Assembly: GCF_036906915.1 (NCBI RefSeq)
Contig: NZ_JBAKHX010000005.1
Span: 167,168-231,167 of the forward strand
Length of the DNA: 64,000 bases
Direction: 5' to 3'
Source of the DNA: Phytohabitans sp036906915
GTDB lineage: Bacteria; Actinomycetota; Actinomycetes; Mycobacteriales; Micromonosporaceae
Shown: positions 7,692-16,719 of the stretch, one piece after another
Position numbering within the stretch: position 1 is the stretch's first letter
Layout of the letters: each line of letters opens with the position of its first letter
The notes under the pieces: model-generated
The model's input: only the letters and a program-made list of their open reading frames with translations
Database searches by the model: none
Told to the model about the DNA's origin: nothing
Translations under genes and position numbers: made by a program

Positions 7692-8936
7692 ATGAGCGAT
7701 ACGACGCGTTTGGCGGCACCCGCCGGACAGCATCGCGTGTCCAGTTGCGGTCGCCACAGAAGGTTTCATGGGTTCTTGGTGGGCCGGCGGCCGCGTCCGG
7801 TGTTGGTGGTCGGCCTCACCGTCGCGGTCGCGGTGGCGGTGGGAGCTACGGGCTTTGGCCCGGTGCCAGTGCGGTCGGTGCTTGCCTCCGGCGCGGTTGT
7901 CATGCCCACGGCGGATGGGTCCAACGCGCCCGCTTCCGGCACCATCCAGGAAGCGGTTGCCGCGCTCGCGGTTGCGGCGGAGGTGAATGAGGGCTATGAC
8001 CGGGACCTGTTCCATTATGGCCTCGACGAGGACGGGAACGGCTGTGACACCCGCCGTGAGGTCCTTCTCGCGGAGGCGACCGTTACGCCAATCGTCACCG
8101 GTGACTGCGACATCGCCGGCGGCCAGTGGTACTCCTACTACGAGAACGAGACCTACGAGGACGCGAGTCTTGTCGAGGTCGATCATCTGGTGCCGCTGGC
8201 TGAGGCGTGGGGGTCCGGTGCATACCGATGGGCACCCGCGACGCGGCAGGCGTTCGCCAACGATCTCGGCGACCCCCGCACCCTGGCGGCGGTCGGTACG
8301 GCTGTCAACCAAGACAAGGGCGCGCAAGACGTCGCCGGTTGGCTGCCGCCGTTCGCCGATGCCCAGTGCCGCTACCTGCATGACTGGGTGGCGGTGAAGA
8401 CGCGCTGGCGGTTGAGCGTCGACGAGGCGGAGAAGACCTCACTGCAGACCCTCGCCGCCCGCTGCGCCGACACACCATTTGCCGCCGTGGCCGTGGCCAA
8501 CACTGGCAGCCCGGCGGGATCCGCTTCACAGCCGCTGGCGTTCGAGATGTTCGTTGGGGAGTGGGACGTCCACGGGAACGCGGTCGAGATCAGGTCGGAC
8601 AAGACCGGAACCAGCATCTGGAACGCCGGACCGTGCCACCTCAACCTCGACCCGGCCGCGCCTGAGCCGTTGTGCATGGGCACCGCCACCTTCACGCTGA
8701 CCGAACAAGCAACCGGTTTGATGGGTACCTACGACTCCGTTGTCTACACCGATCCGGACGGCGCGGTCGTCGCCGATTACGACGACCTCGGCGAAGGCCC
8801 CCGAGTCGGGCAGACCTTCACCGTCGAACAGGTCACCGATGGCGTCCTGTACCGCACCCACGACCCAGACATCGTGCTGGGAAACCCGTACCTGTGCGGC
8901 CCGACGGCGAGCGCCGAATGGCGTGCAAGGTGTTGA
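7692..8936 (+). CDS. Secreted HNH (DUF1524-like) nuclease with extra C-terminal domain
   Basis: Predicted extracellular nuclease of 414 aa from the ATG at 7692; a TTG at 7611 is an alternative. A hydrophobic segment at about residues 36-55 (VLVVGLTVAVAVAVGA) acts as signal or anchor. The HNH region has the family order VEVDHLVPLAEAWGSGA (Asp164-His165), FANDLGDPRTL, NQDKGAQD, WLPP, as in actinobacterial secreted HNH proteins. Residues about 280-414 form an added domain (GEWDVHGNAVEIRS) with several Cys and a lipocalin- or lipoprotein-like look. The likely role is DNA degradation for nutrition or competition. Confidence 0.82.
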   Translation: MSDTTRLAAPAGQHRVSSCGRHRRFHGFLVGRRPRPVLVVGLTVAVAVAVGATGFGPVPVRSVLASGAVVMPTADGSNAPASGTIQEAVAALAVAAEVNEGYDRDLFHYGLDEDGNGCDTRREVLLAEATVTPIVTGDCDIAGGQWYSYYENETYEDASLVEVDHLVPLAEAWGSGAYRWAPATRQAFANDLGDPRTLAAVGTAVNQDKGAQDVAGWLPPFADAQCRYLHDWVAVKTRWRLSVDEAEKTSLQTLAARCADTPFAAVAVANTGSPAGSASQPLAFEMFVGEWDVHGNAVEIRSDKTGTSIWNAGPCHLNLDPAAPEPLCMGTATFTLTEQATGLMGTYDSVVYTDPDGAVVADYDDLGEGPRVGQTFTVEQVTDGVLYRTHDPDIVLGNPYLCGPTASAEWRARC

Positions 8937-9043
8937 CCAACCCGCACTGGACCACTCGCGAGAGCGCCGACACAGGCGGACTTGCTCTGCCAGGGACTAC
9001 ACGAGCGCGCCGCGCTGTGGACGTGCGGCGGGAAGTGAGCGAC

Positions 9044-10945
9044 TTACGCGAGACCGATCAGCGGGGGCAGCGGGCATCGCAGCAGGGCGCAGATGGTTCG
9101 CAGCAGTTCGGCCTCGACTACGGTCGTCCGCCGGTCGTGGGCGATGACGTCCACGATCGCGGCGACCAACCGTTCCTTCGCGGGGAGCGAGAGCCCGTCG
9201 AGTACCGGCCAGCCGGACTCCAGCGCGAGCGGGCCGGCCGGTGTCGGCGCATACGGCACACGCTCGCCGGGCAGCAGCCGCTGGATGCCCGCGTCGAACG
9301 CCCGCTCGGCCGCGGCCGGGTCCGGGTTGCCGGCGTGCGCGAGCGTCGCCAGCAGCGTGGCGACCGCTGGTCCGATGGCCGGTGGCGGTGCCAGCCTGCC
9401 GCGCCCCTGTACGGAGGGCGCGAGGTCGGCGAGCAGGAGCCGGGACAGGCAGTATTCGAACATGGTGATCCGGTTGTCCGCATGGACCAGGGTGGTCACC
9501 GCGTCCACGAACACCGTCCGTTGTGGCTCGGACTGCTGGCGCAGCGCGGGCAGTGCGAGCTGAGCCACCGGCAGGCGGGAGAGCGGGTGCAGTGCGGCGA
9601 GCCGGCCGGCCTCCCGCACCGCCGCGTCTGCAAGGGCTGATCCGTGCCGCTGCGCCAGGAGCGCGTGCTGGTGCCCGCGGGCCGGCGGGTCGCCGGCCAG
9701 GAGCAGGCCGAGGACGGTCGCCGGTGCGGTGGCCGGATCTCGCAGGTTGGCCAGCACATCGTCCGGGATATCGGCGACCACGCTCGCCGCGTACCGGTGC
9801 GCCGCCTCGGTTGGCGCACCCAGGCTGGCCAGGACCTGCTTGGCGGTGGCGGCGACGGTACTCCCCGCATCGGGCAATGGTTGCGCCGTCCCACCCAGGC
9901 CGAGCGTGGCGTCCTCCCGCAGGCCGTCCGGTGGGGCGGCGGTCCACCGCCGGGCCAGCGTGTCCAGCTGCGCCTGGTCGAACGAGGGGTCGAGGACCCG
10001 GATACGGTCGGCCAATGGCGGGTGCGTGGCGAACCAGGAGACGACCCGGTTGCCGGTACCGAACAGCATGTGGCCCACCTCCTCCCGCTTCGCGCTGTCC
10101 AGATTCGACCCGTCGGGCAGCCCGCCGATCTTCTTCAGCGCGCCGGCGATCCCCGCGGTCTGCCGGGTGTACTGGACGGCTGAGGCGTCCGCGAGGTACT
10201 CCCGTTGCCGGGATACCGCCGCCTGGATGAGCCGACCGGCGAGGACGCCGACGTATCCGGCGACCACCAGCGCGATGCCGATCAGCAGCAGAGGATTGGC
10301 CGACCGACCGCGCCTTCGCCCTCCCGATACGAGGCCGAGCCGCAGCAGCGAACGCCCGGCGACGGCGAGGAACAGCAGGCCGAACAGCAGTCCGATGAGC
10401 CGGATGTTCAGCCGCATGTCGCCGTTGACCACGTGGCTGAACTCGTGCGCGATAACGCCCTGCAGCTCGTCGCGGTTGAGCCGTTCCAACGCGCCGCGGG
10501 TGACCGCGATCGCGGCGTCCGATGTGGACCAGCCGGCGGCGAAGGCGTTGATACCCACTTCGTCGGGCAGCAGGTACACCGCGGGGACCGGAGCGCCGGA
10601 AGCGATCGCCATCTCCTCGACCACATTGCGCAGCCGGCGCAGCTGGGGGTCGGTGGTGTCCGGCGGCACCGGTACACCGCCGAGGTCACGGGCGACCCGG
10701 CCACCGCCCGCCCTGCGCAGTCCAAGCGTGCGCAGCAGGGCTGCGCCGCCGATCGACACGACCGTTGCTCCGGTGGCGAGCCCGAGCAGCGCGGCAAGGT
10801 CGAGTGGCGCCATCGAGAGCCCGTCGAACGCGAGCACGGCGGCGAAGTCCACCACGACCACGATGCCGACCACGGCGATGGCGAAAAGGATCACGAGGCG
10901 GACCGACATCCGCCGGACCAGGCGCTGGCGCTGGAAGAAATCCAT
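9044..10945 (-). CDS. M48 family zinc metalloprotease, HtpX-like, with long C-terminal extension
   Basis: A 633-aa membrane protease. Two N-terminal transmembrane segments (about 15-45 and 50-75) precede the catalytic domain. HEFSH lies at 167-171, followed by two more hydrophobic segments and the third-ligand region QREYLADASAV. HtpX-type enzymes clear misfolded membrane proteins. The roughly 300-residue C-terminal extension is longer than in classical HtpX (about 290 aa total) and looks helical. It lies 17 bases downstream of lemA on the same strand; LemA-M48 pairs are widespread and the two probably act together in envelope quality control. Confidence 0.92.
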   Translation of the reverse strand: MDFFQRQRLVRRMSVRLVILFAIAVVGIVVVVDFAAVLAFDGLSMAPLDLAALLGLATGATVVSIGGAALLRTLGLRRAGGGRVARDLGGVPVPPDTTDPQLRRLRNVVEEMAIASGAPVPAVYLLPDEVGINAFAAGWSTSDAAIAVTRGALERLNRDELQGVIAHEFSHVVNGDMRLNIRLIGLLFGLLFLAVAGRSLLRLGLVSGGRRRGRSANPLLLIGIALVVAGYVGVLAGRLIQAAVSRQREYLADASAVQYTRQTAGIAGALKKIGGLPDGSNLDSAKREEVGHMLFGTGNRVVSWFATHPPLADRIRVLDPSFDQAQLDTLARRWTAAPPDGLREDATLGLGGTAQPLPDAGSTVAATAKQVLASLGAPTEAAHRYAASVVADIPDDVLANLRDPATAPATVLGLLLAGDPPARGHQHALLAQRHGSALADAAVREAGRLAALHPLSRLPVAQLALPALRQQSEPQRTVFVDAVTTLVHADNRITMFEYCLSRLLLADLAPSVQGRGRLAPPPAIGPAVATLLATLAHAGNPDPAAAERAFDAGIQRLLPGERVPYAPTPAGPLALESGWPVLDGLSLPAKERLVAAIVDVIAHDRRTTVVEAELLRTICALLRCPLPPLIGLA

Positions 10946-10962
10946 TTGAGTCTGTACCCGCG

Positions 10963-11559
10963 TCAGAACTGAATCTTCGGTGTCGTGCGCTCCTGCGGGT
11001 CCTCGGTGGCGAACATCGCGGCCGGCGCGAAGGAGAACGTGTTGGCCAGCACGATCGCCGGGAACGTGCTCCGCCGGTTGTTGTAGCCCATGACCGCGTC
11101 GTTGTACGCCTGACGGGAGAAGGCGATGCGGTTCTCCGTCGAGGTCAGCTCCTCGGACAGCTGCATCATGGTCTGGTTGGCCTTGAGGTCCGGGTACGCC
11201 TCGGCGAGCGCGAACAGCCGGCCCAACGACCGGCCGAGGCTCGCCTCGGCACCGGCGAGCTGCTGCATCGAGGCAGGGTCACCGGGGGCTGCCGACGCGG
11301 TGGCCTGCGCGGTGGCCGCCGAGCTGCGCGCGGCGACTACCGCTTCGAGCGTCTCCCGCTCGTGCTTCATGTACTCCTTGGCGACCTGGACCAGATTGGG
11401 CACCAGGTCGTGCCGCCGCTTGAGCTGGACGTCGATCTGCGCGAACGCGTTCTGCCAAGCGTTGCGCGCCCGAACCAGGCCGTTGTACAGCACAACGCCG
11501 TACCCGCCGACCACCAGGGCCAGCAGGACCGCACAGACCAACCCGATCACGAGCTCCAT
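10963..11559 (-). CDS. LemA family protein
   Basis: A membrane-anchored coiled-coil protein of 198 aa. An N-terminal transmembrane helix (LVIGLVCAVLLALVVGGYG) is followed by the LemA signature NGLVRARNAWQNAFAQID and QLKRRHDLVPNLV, then long amphipathic helices. The start at 11559 follows GGGGAG and gives the usual LemA N-terminus; an in-frame ATG at 11592 is possible. It is co-oriented with and just upstream of the M48 protease. Confidence 0.92.
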   Translation of the reverse strand: MELVIGLVCAVLLALVVGGYGVVLYNGLVRARNAWQNAFAQIDVQLKRRHDLVPNLVQVAKEYMKHERETLEAVVAARSSAATAQATASAAPGDPASMQQLAGAEASLGRSLGRLFALAEAYPDLKANQTMMQLSEELTSTENRIAFSRQAYNDAVMGYNNRRSTFPAIVLANTFSFAPAAMFATEDPQERTTPKIQF

Positions 11560-11868
11560 GACACTCCCCAGTCCGACGCCGCTTCCGTGCATCAGATCAT
11601 GTCCACCGCTCGATGCGAAAAGCCGCGTGCCCTCAACGGGAAGCGCCCCAGCGTGGTATCGCCACCCGACGCCTGTTCAGATGGTGCCCAGCCGCCGCGC
11701 CGCGGGGATGGTGCGGGCCGGCGTGACCACCGACCCGACCGGCGATCAGCGCACCGGCTCGTGTGTCGAAGTGGCGAAGCCGTGATCAGGGCCATCTCCG
11801 GGTGATTCCCCCTACCGACTCGGGCCGTTGCTGGCCGACGCTCTGACAAGTCGACCGAAGGGAACACT

Positions 11869-13302
11869 ATGACCCACCGCATCGCCGTCCGATGCCTGGC
11901 CGCCGCTACCACCGTCGCCGCCGCCGTCGCCGTATTTGCGCTCGCTCCTTCGGCATCCGGTACTGGTGGGCCAAGACCGACGCTTGCATGGACGGCGTGT
12001 CCGGACGATATACCCGACCTACCGGTCGCCCCTGACGACCCGGTGAAGTGCGCGACGCTGCGCCTGCCGGTCGACTGGGCGAAGCCGCGCGGTGCGACGT
12101 TTGAATTGTGGGTGGCGCGTCGTCCGGCCCGTAACGCCGATCAGCGCGTCGGCACACTCGTGTTCGGCCCTGGTGGTCCAGGTGATTCCGGCGTGGAGCG
12201 GATCCGCCGCGGCAACCGGTTCAGCGGCGAAATTCTCGACAAGTTCGACACGGTGAGCTTTGACCCGCGCGGGGTGGCCCGCAGCGGCGGCCCGCGCTGC
12301 TCCCCGGATCCGACGGTGCCCAAACCGCCGATGCTGCTGACCGGTCAAGGCGACTTCGACGCGACCATCGCCTACAACCGGGCTTTGTGGGACGCCTGCC
12401 GTCACACCAGCCCGGTCTTCGATCACGCCGACACGCTCAGCACTGTGCGTGACCTCGACGCGTTGCGCCGAGCCCTCGGCGAGTCGAAGCTGACCTTCCA
12501 CGGCAGCTCGTATGGGACGCTGCTCGGCGTACAGTACGCCGAGCGGTACCCGGGCCGGGTCCGGGCCATCGTGCTGGAGAGCGTGTTCGATCACAGCCTC
12601 GATTTACGGACATTCGTCCGCGCCCAGGCGATCACGCTGCAGGATTCGTTCGACGAGTTCGTCGCCTGGTGCGACCGAAGCACCGACTGTGTGCTGCACG
12701 GCCAGAACGTCCGCGGGGTCTGGGCTGACGTGTTGGCCCGCGCGGACCGCGGCGAGTACGCGCCGTACACCAGCTTCGACGTCGCCGCTATCCCGATCGG
12801 AGTCCTGGCCCGCCCCGATTGGCCCAGATACGCCCGGGCCATCCAGTCGCTGTCCAACGGCACTGCGGTCCCGGCTGCCATTCCACCGTTGACCACTGCC
12901 GTCTTCTGCAACGACTGGCCGGTGCCCCTGCGCAGCTACGAGGAATACGCCGAACTCGTCGATACGGCCGCGGCCGTGGCACCCGACGTGCGCTATGGCG
13001 GGGGCCTGGTAGCCGTGGTGTCATGCCTCGGCTGGCCGGCGCCGGTGCGCAACCCGATCCGCGTCCCACGGGTCCGCACAAACACCCCGCTGCTGCTACT
13101 CAACGCCCTGCACGACCCGCGCACCGGCTACGAGTGGGCCACCCACGTCGCCGCTCAGCTGGGCAAACACGGTCGGCTGGTCACCTACGAGGGCTGGGGC
13201 CACGGAGCGTACGGATCCACGCCCTGCACCACGGCCGCCGTCGATCGGTACCTGATCAACCTCGCGATACCGGCCCCAGGCACCCGCTGCCCCGCACCCT
13301 GA
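11869..13302 (+). CDS. Secreted alpha/beta hydrolase, tripeptidyl aminopeptidase-like (S33)
   Basis: An exported peptidase or esterase of 477 aa. Residues 1-35 are a signal peptide (Ala/Val-rich core ending SASG). The nucleophile elbow is GSSYG with Ser214; VFGPGGPGDSG gives the oxyanion loop. The C-terminal segment with HDPRTGYEWA and GWGHGAYG supplies the acid and base, as in Streptomyces Slp/Tap-type tripeptidyl aminopeptidases. GAAGGGAAC before the ATG is a fair ribosome site. It likely trims peptides released by exported proteases. Confidence 0.9.
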   Translation: MTHRIAVRCLAAATTVAAAVAVFALAPSASGTGGPRPTLAWTACPDDIPDLPVAPDDPVKCATLRLPVDWAKPRGATFELWVARRPARNADQRVGTLVFGPGGPGDSGVERIRRGNRFSGEILDKFDTVSFDPRGVARSGGPRCSPDPTVPKPPMLLTGQGDFDATIAYNRALWDACRHTSPVFDHADTLSTVRDLDALRRALGESKLTFHGSSYGTLLGVQYAERYPGRVRAIVLESVFDHSLDLRTFVRAQAITLQDSFDEFVAWCDRSTDCVLHGQNVRGVWADVLARADRGEYAPYTSFDVAAIPIGVLARPDWPRYARAIQSLSNGTAVPAAIPPLTTAVFCNDWPVPLRSYEEYAELVDTAAAVAPDVRYGGGLVAVVSCLGWPAPVRNPIRVPRVRTNTPLLLLNALHDPRTGYEWATHVAAQLGKHGRLVTYEGWGHGAYGSTPCTTAAVDRYLINLAIPAPGTRCPAP

Positions 13303-13449
13303 AAGATCGCAGGAGACGGCAAGCCGCCCCTTCGTGGAGCCGCTGACGCCCGACCGGGCGCCTGAGAGCGACGTCGCGGCCCTTGATCAACGGGGGAAGG
13401 TCCGTCATGATCTATACCCGCTCAGCGTCTCTCAACAGGGTGAGTGCAA

Positions 13450-13923
13450 ATGAGACTCCAGTTCGGACGGTCCGCCCGCAGGTTGTTGACGCTCGCCGCC
13501 GCGAGCATCGGCACGGTCCTGTTGCTGTCCAACCCGGCGTTCGCGTCGTACAACGACGGCTTCGCCGCGACCACTACCAACTCGTGCGGGTCGGCCATCT
13601 TTGTCGACTACGGTGAGGGGGCTGCTGGCGGCGGCAAGAACGACGACTACGTCCTGATCCGCGACAACTGTTCCGACAGCCACGGGGTCCGGGCCTGGGC
13701 CTGGGTCACCGAGCACACCTCGGCCGGCGACCTGACCTACAGCCTCGGGTCGAAGTACAACGGCAACGGGGTTGCGGGCGCGGACGTCGTCTGGGATCCG
13801 TTCATCGAGGGCAACGTGCGGCCGGGCGACACGGTGAAGCTGAGGGTCTGCTTGGTCGATGGCAGCGGCGACACCACCGGCTCGTACTGCGGCTCGGCCA
13901 GCCACACCAGCGTGGACGGCTGA
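13450..13923 (+). CDS. Small secreted protein with four cysteines
   Basis: 157 aa from the ATG at 13450. An AGGGTGAG ribosome site precedes it; the GTG two codons upstream is less likely. Residues 1-32 are a clear Sec signal (RRLLTLAAASIGTVLLLS, then AFA|S). The mature domain of about 125 aa carries four Cys (SCG, DNC, RVC, SYCG), consistent with two disulfides, and is rich in Gly, Asp and aromatic residues. No enzyme motif is seen. Related secreted proteins of unknown function are common in actinomycetes. Confidence 0.8.
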   Translation: MRLQFGRSARRLLTLAAASIGTVLLLSNPAFASYNDGFAATTTNSCGSAIFVDYGEGAAGGGKNDDYVLIRDNCSDSHGVRAWAWVTEHTSAGDLTYSLGSKYNGNGVAGADVVWDPFIEGNVRPGDTVKLRVCLVDGSGDTTGSYCGSASHTSVDG

Positions 13924-14020
13924 CCACCCGCACCAACACCTCGAACCGGCGGTGCGCCAGAGACCGCGTACCGGGCATATGGTGGGTCCAGCCGGCTAGG
14001 ACGATGGGAGCTGCGCGCCG

Positions 14021-15670
14021 ATGGACAAGCTGGGCCGGTTGGGTGAGGAGTACTTCCGCCTGCATTTTGCCGGCGATCCGTTCCAAGCCGGCGTGTTCGG
14101 CGTGCCCGGGTATGAGGCGGAGGTGCCCGACCCGAGCCGTGCCGCCGCCGCGCGGCGGCACGGCGAGCTGGCCCGACTCGCCGCGGAGCTCGCCACGGTC
14201 GACCGCGGCGCCCTCGACCAAGAGAACCAGATCAGCCACGCGATCCTGAGCCGGCTGCTGCGCGACGAGCAGCGGGCCCTGCGCGGCGGTGTCACCGATG
14301 TCGCTGTCACCGCCAGCATCGCCGGGCCGCTCGCACAGGTGGTGTCGACCGTGCCGGCGGGGACCGGTTCCGACGAAGCGTACTTGGCCCGGCTAGAGAA
14401 GCTGGGCGGCTTCTTCGATCGGCACGTGGAGCGGTACCGGCAGGCGGCCGCCGACGGGCGGTTCCCCACCGAGCTCGGCGTGCGCCAGGCGATAGCCCAG
14501 GTCGACGCGTACCTCGCCACGCCTATCGAACGCGACCCGCTGCTGCGACCGGATGCGCGTGTCGCCGACATCGTCGCTTCTGGGGTACGCCCGGCGCTGG
14601 TGCGTTTCCGGATGGCGCTCGCCGAGCATCTGTTGCCCGCCGGCCGGACCGGTGAGCGCGTCGGGCTGTGCCACGTGCCCGGCGGTACCGACGCATACCT
14701 CGACCTGGTCCGTGCCTACACCACGACCGAGCTCGGGCCCGAGGAGATTCACCAGATCGGGTTGGACGTGGTGGCGGGGTTGCGTGCGGAGTTCGCCGAG
14801 CGCGGCGGTCGGACGCTGGGGACCAGCGACGTCGACGAGGTTCTCGTGCGGCTCCGCGAGGATCCCGGGCTTCGGTTCGGCACCGCACAGGAGATCGTCG
14901 ACACGGTCACGGGCGCCTTGCGGCGGGCCGAGGACGCGGTGCCAGACTGGTTCAACAGCTATGACATCGCGCCGTGTGTGGTGCGCGAGATGGACCCGGC
15001 CGAGGCGGAAAACTCGGTGCTCGGCTACTACATCGCTCCCACCGTGGACGGCTCGCGGCCCGGCGCGCACGTGGTGAACACCCACCGACCCGACCTGCGG
15101 CCGCGATTCGAGTACGAGGTGCTGGCATTCCACGAAAGCGTTCCCGGGCATCACCTGCAGATCGCGGTCGCCCAGTCGCGCGATGACCTGCCGCTGTTCC
15201 GGCGCTTCGCGTTCTTCGACGCGCACGGCGAGGGCTGGGGGCTGTACACCGAGCGGCTGAGCGACGAGATGGGTCTGTTCACCAGCGACCTGAGCCGGCT
15301 CGGCATGGTGTCGTTCGACGCCTGGCGGGCGTGCCGCCTGGTAGTCGACACCGGCATGCACCACCTTGGCTGGTCCCGCGAACGGGCCATCGCCTACATG
15401 CGGGCCAACACCGCACTGTCGGAGACCAACATCGCCAACGAGGTCGACCGGTACATCGCGATGCCAGGGCAGGCGCTGGCGTACATGATCGGGCGGCTGC
15501 GCATCCAGCAGCTACGTGATCGCGCACGCGTAGCGCGTGGCCCGGCGTTCGACATCCGCGCGTTCCACCACGAGGTGCTCGCCCACGGGCCACTGCCACT
15601 GGACACGCTGGAGGAGCTGATCGCCGCCCGCCGTACCTGCGCCAGGAACGTCGCACGCCGGCCGGCGTAG
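14021..15670 (+). CDS. DUF885 family protein (predicted metallopeptidase-like)
   Basis: A 549-aa cytosolic-looking protein. The DUF885 signature HESVPGHHLQ lies at 371-380, where a zinc-type HExxxGHH arrangement is expected, followed by EGWGLYTERLSDEMG and the C-terminal PGQALAYMIGRL block that completes the family fold. These proteins are mostly helical and are thought to be peptidases, although activity is poorly documented. GGGAG lies upstream of the ATG. Full length for the family. Confidence 0.9.
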   Translation: MDKLGRLGEEYFRLHFAGDPFQAGVFGVPGYEAEVPDPSRAAAARRHGELARLAAELATVDRGALDQENQISHAILSRLLRDEQRALRGGVTDVAVTASIAGPLAQVVSTVPAGTGSDEAYLARLEKLGGFFDRHVERYRQAAADGRFPTELGVRQAIAQVDAYLATPIERDPLLRPDARVADIVASGVRPALVRFRMALAEHLLPAGRTGERVGLCHVPGGTDAYLDLVRAYTTTELGPEEIHQIGLDVVAGLRAEFAERGGRTLGTSDVDEVLVRLREDPGLRFGTAQEIVDTVTGALRRAEDAVPDWFNSYDIAPCVVREMDPAEAENSVLGYYIAPTVDGSRPGAHVVNTHRPDLRPRFEYEVLAFHESVPGHHLQIAVAQSRDDLPLFRRFAFFDAHGEGWGLYTERLSDEMGLFTSDLSRLGMVSFDAWRACRLVVDTGMHHLGWSRERAIAYMRANTALSETNIANEVDRYIAMPGQALAYMIGRLRIQQLRDRARVARGPAFDIRAFHHEVLAHGPLPLDTLEELIAARRTCARNVARRPA

Positions 15671-16429
15671 GTGAAACCGTGGCCCACAGCGCTTCCAGCG
15701 CCGCCTGCAGCGGATCTGGTTCGGTCGCGGCCGTCAGCGCCGGCAGCGCCATCGCGACCGGGTCCACCGGAGCGTCGAGGGCTGTGCGGAGCGCGTCAGC
15801 CTGACCCCGGCCCGCCGGGCGCAGCGAGACGATCGAGAACGTGACGGTCTCCTGACCCACGATCCGCGCCCGCAGCGCCATCAGGTCGGTGAACTCGGCG
15901 GGCAGTGGCTCGCCCCGCTCCAGCGCCGCCCACGCCGGTACTCCTCCTCGCGGCGCTCCTTCTCCAGCCGCATCAGCATCTCGGCTTCGACCTGCTCCCA
16001 CAGCGTCGGTGGCGGCGGCAGTGTGGCGGCCCAATCGTGCAAATAGGCGATGCCTGCGGCGCAGTACCGCACCCGATAGACCGGCAACCGGCCGGCGTCC
16101 TGCCCCTCGGGAGTCAGCGGCAGCCGCGCGAGCGTCCCGTCACCCCACGGGACCAACCCGACCACCGCATCCCTGGGCAGGAACGACACCTCCACGATCT
16201 CCTCCCACTCCTGCACAGCGGTCGCCGGCTCATCGTCATGCAGCTCGATCGTGAAGTGAACCCGCCCGGAGTGGGTGCCGGTCATCAGGAACAGCGCACC
16301 CGGCTCACCGGCCCCGCAAAGGCCGTTCGCCTGCCCGGCGAACGCCCTGCTCATATCCGGCAGCTCGCGACTGGTCACATAGGTCTGGCCGTAGGCGACC
16401 GGTACCACACCATCGAAGAGGACCCGCAC
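15671..16429 (-). pseudogene. Hypothetical protein disrupted by a frameshift
   Basis: From the GTG at 16429 (AGGA seven bases upstream) a coherent protein runs for about 170 codons (VRVLFDGVVPVAYGQTYVTS through EKERREEEYR). It then shifts near 15925: the next frame continues naturally with AWAALERGEPLPAEFTDL and TVTFSIVSLRPAGRGQADAL. One inserted base would join TACCG to GCGTGG and restore the reading. The second frame then runs antisense into the DUF885 gene with no stop near the expected end, so the C-terminus is also lost. The family is not recognised. A one-base sequencing error could explain the shift but not the missing stop. Confidence 0.6.
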
Positions 16430-16719
16430 GGGTTCATCCTGCCACCGACCCACAGGCGTGCGCCGACCATGCAACGAGGCACGAGCGGACGTCGGCCCAC
16501 CCGATCAATGCCCATCGTCCGCGGGCACCATGCTCTCGACTCATCCGAAAACGCTTGAGATCCAAAGCCCCGCCAACCGAACACCCGATGGAAATACAGC
16601 TAATTTCGAATGGCACAGCCTGCCTTAAGAAAATCACAAACTTAGGTCTACCGATCATTGGTAACGCTCCCATAGGCTGCCGACTGACGCTCAACGCAGA
16701 CGATCACGGGGGTTTTCAA
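16430..16719. other. Divergent intergenic region, AT-rich near its right end
   Basis: About 290 bases between the frameshifted minus-strand gene and the RHS toxin gene. The stretch around 16590-16670 is clearly more AT-rich than its surroundings (for example CCTTAAGAAAATCACAAACTTAGG in two parts), which suits a promoter for the RHS gene. No convincing -35/-10 pair or palindrome could be fixed by eye. Open frames here do not look coding. Confidence 0.4.
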
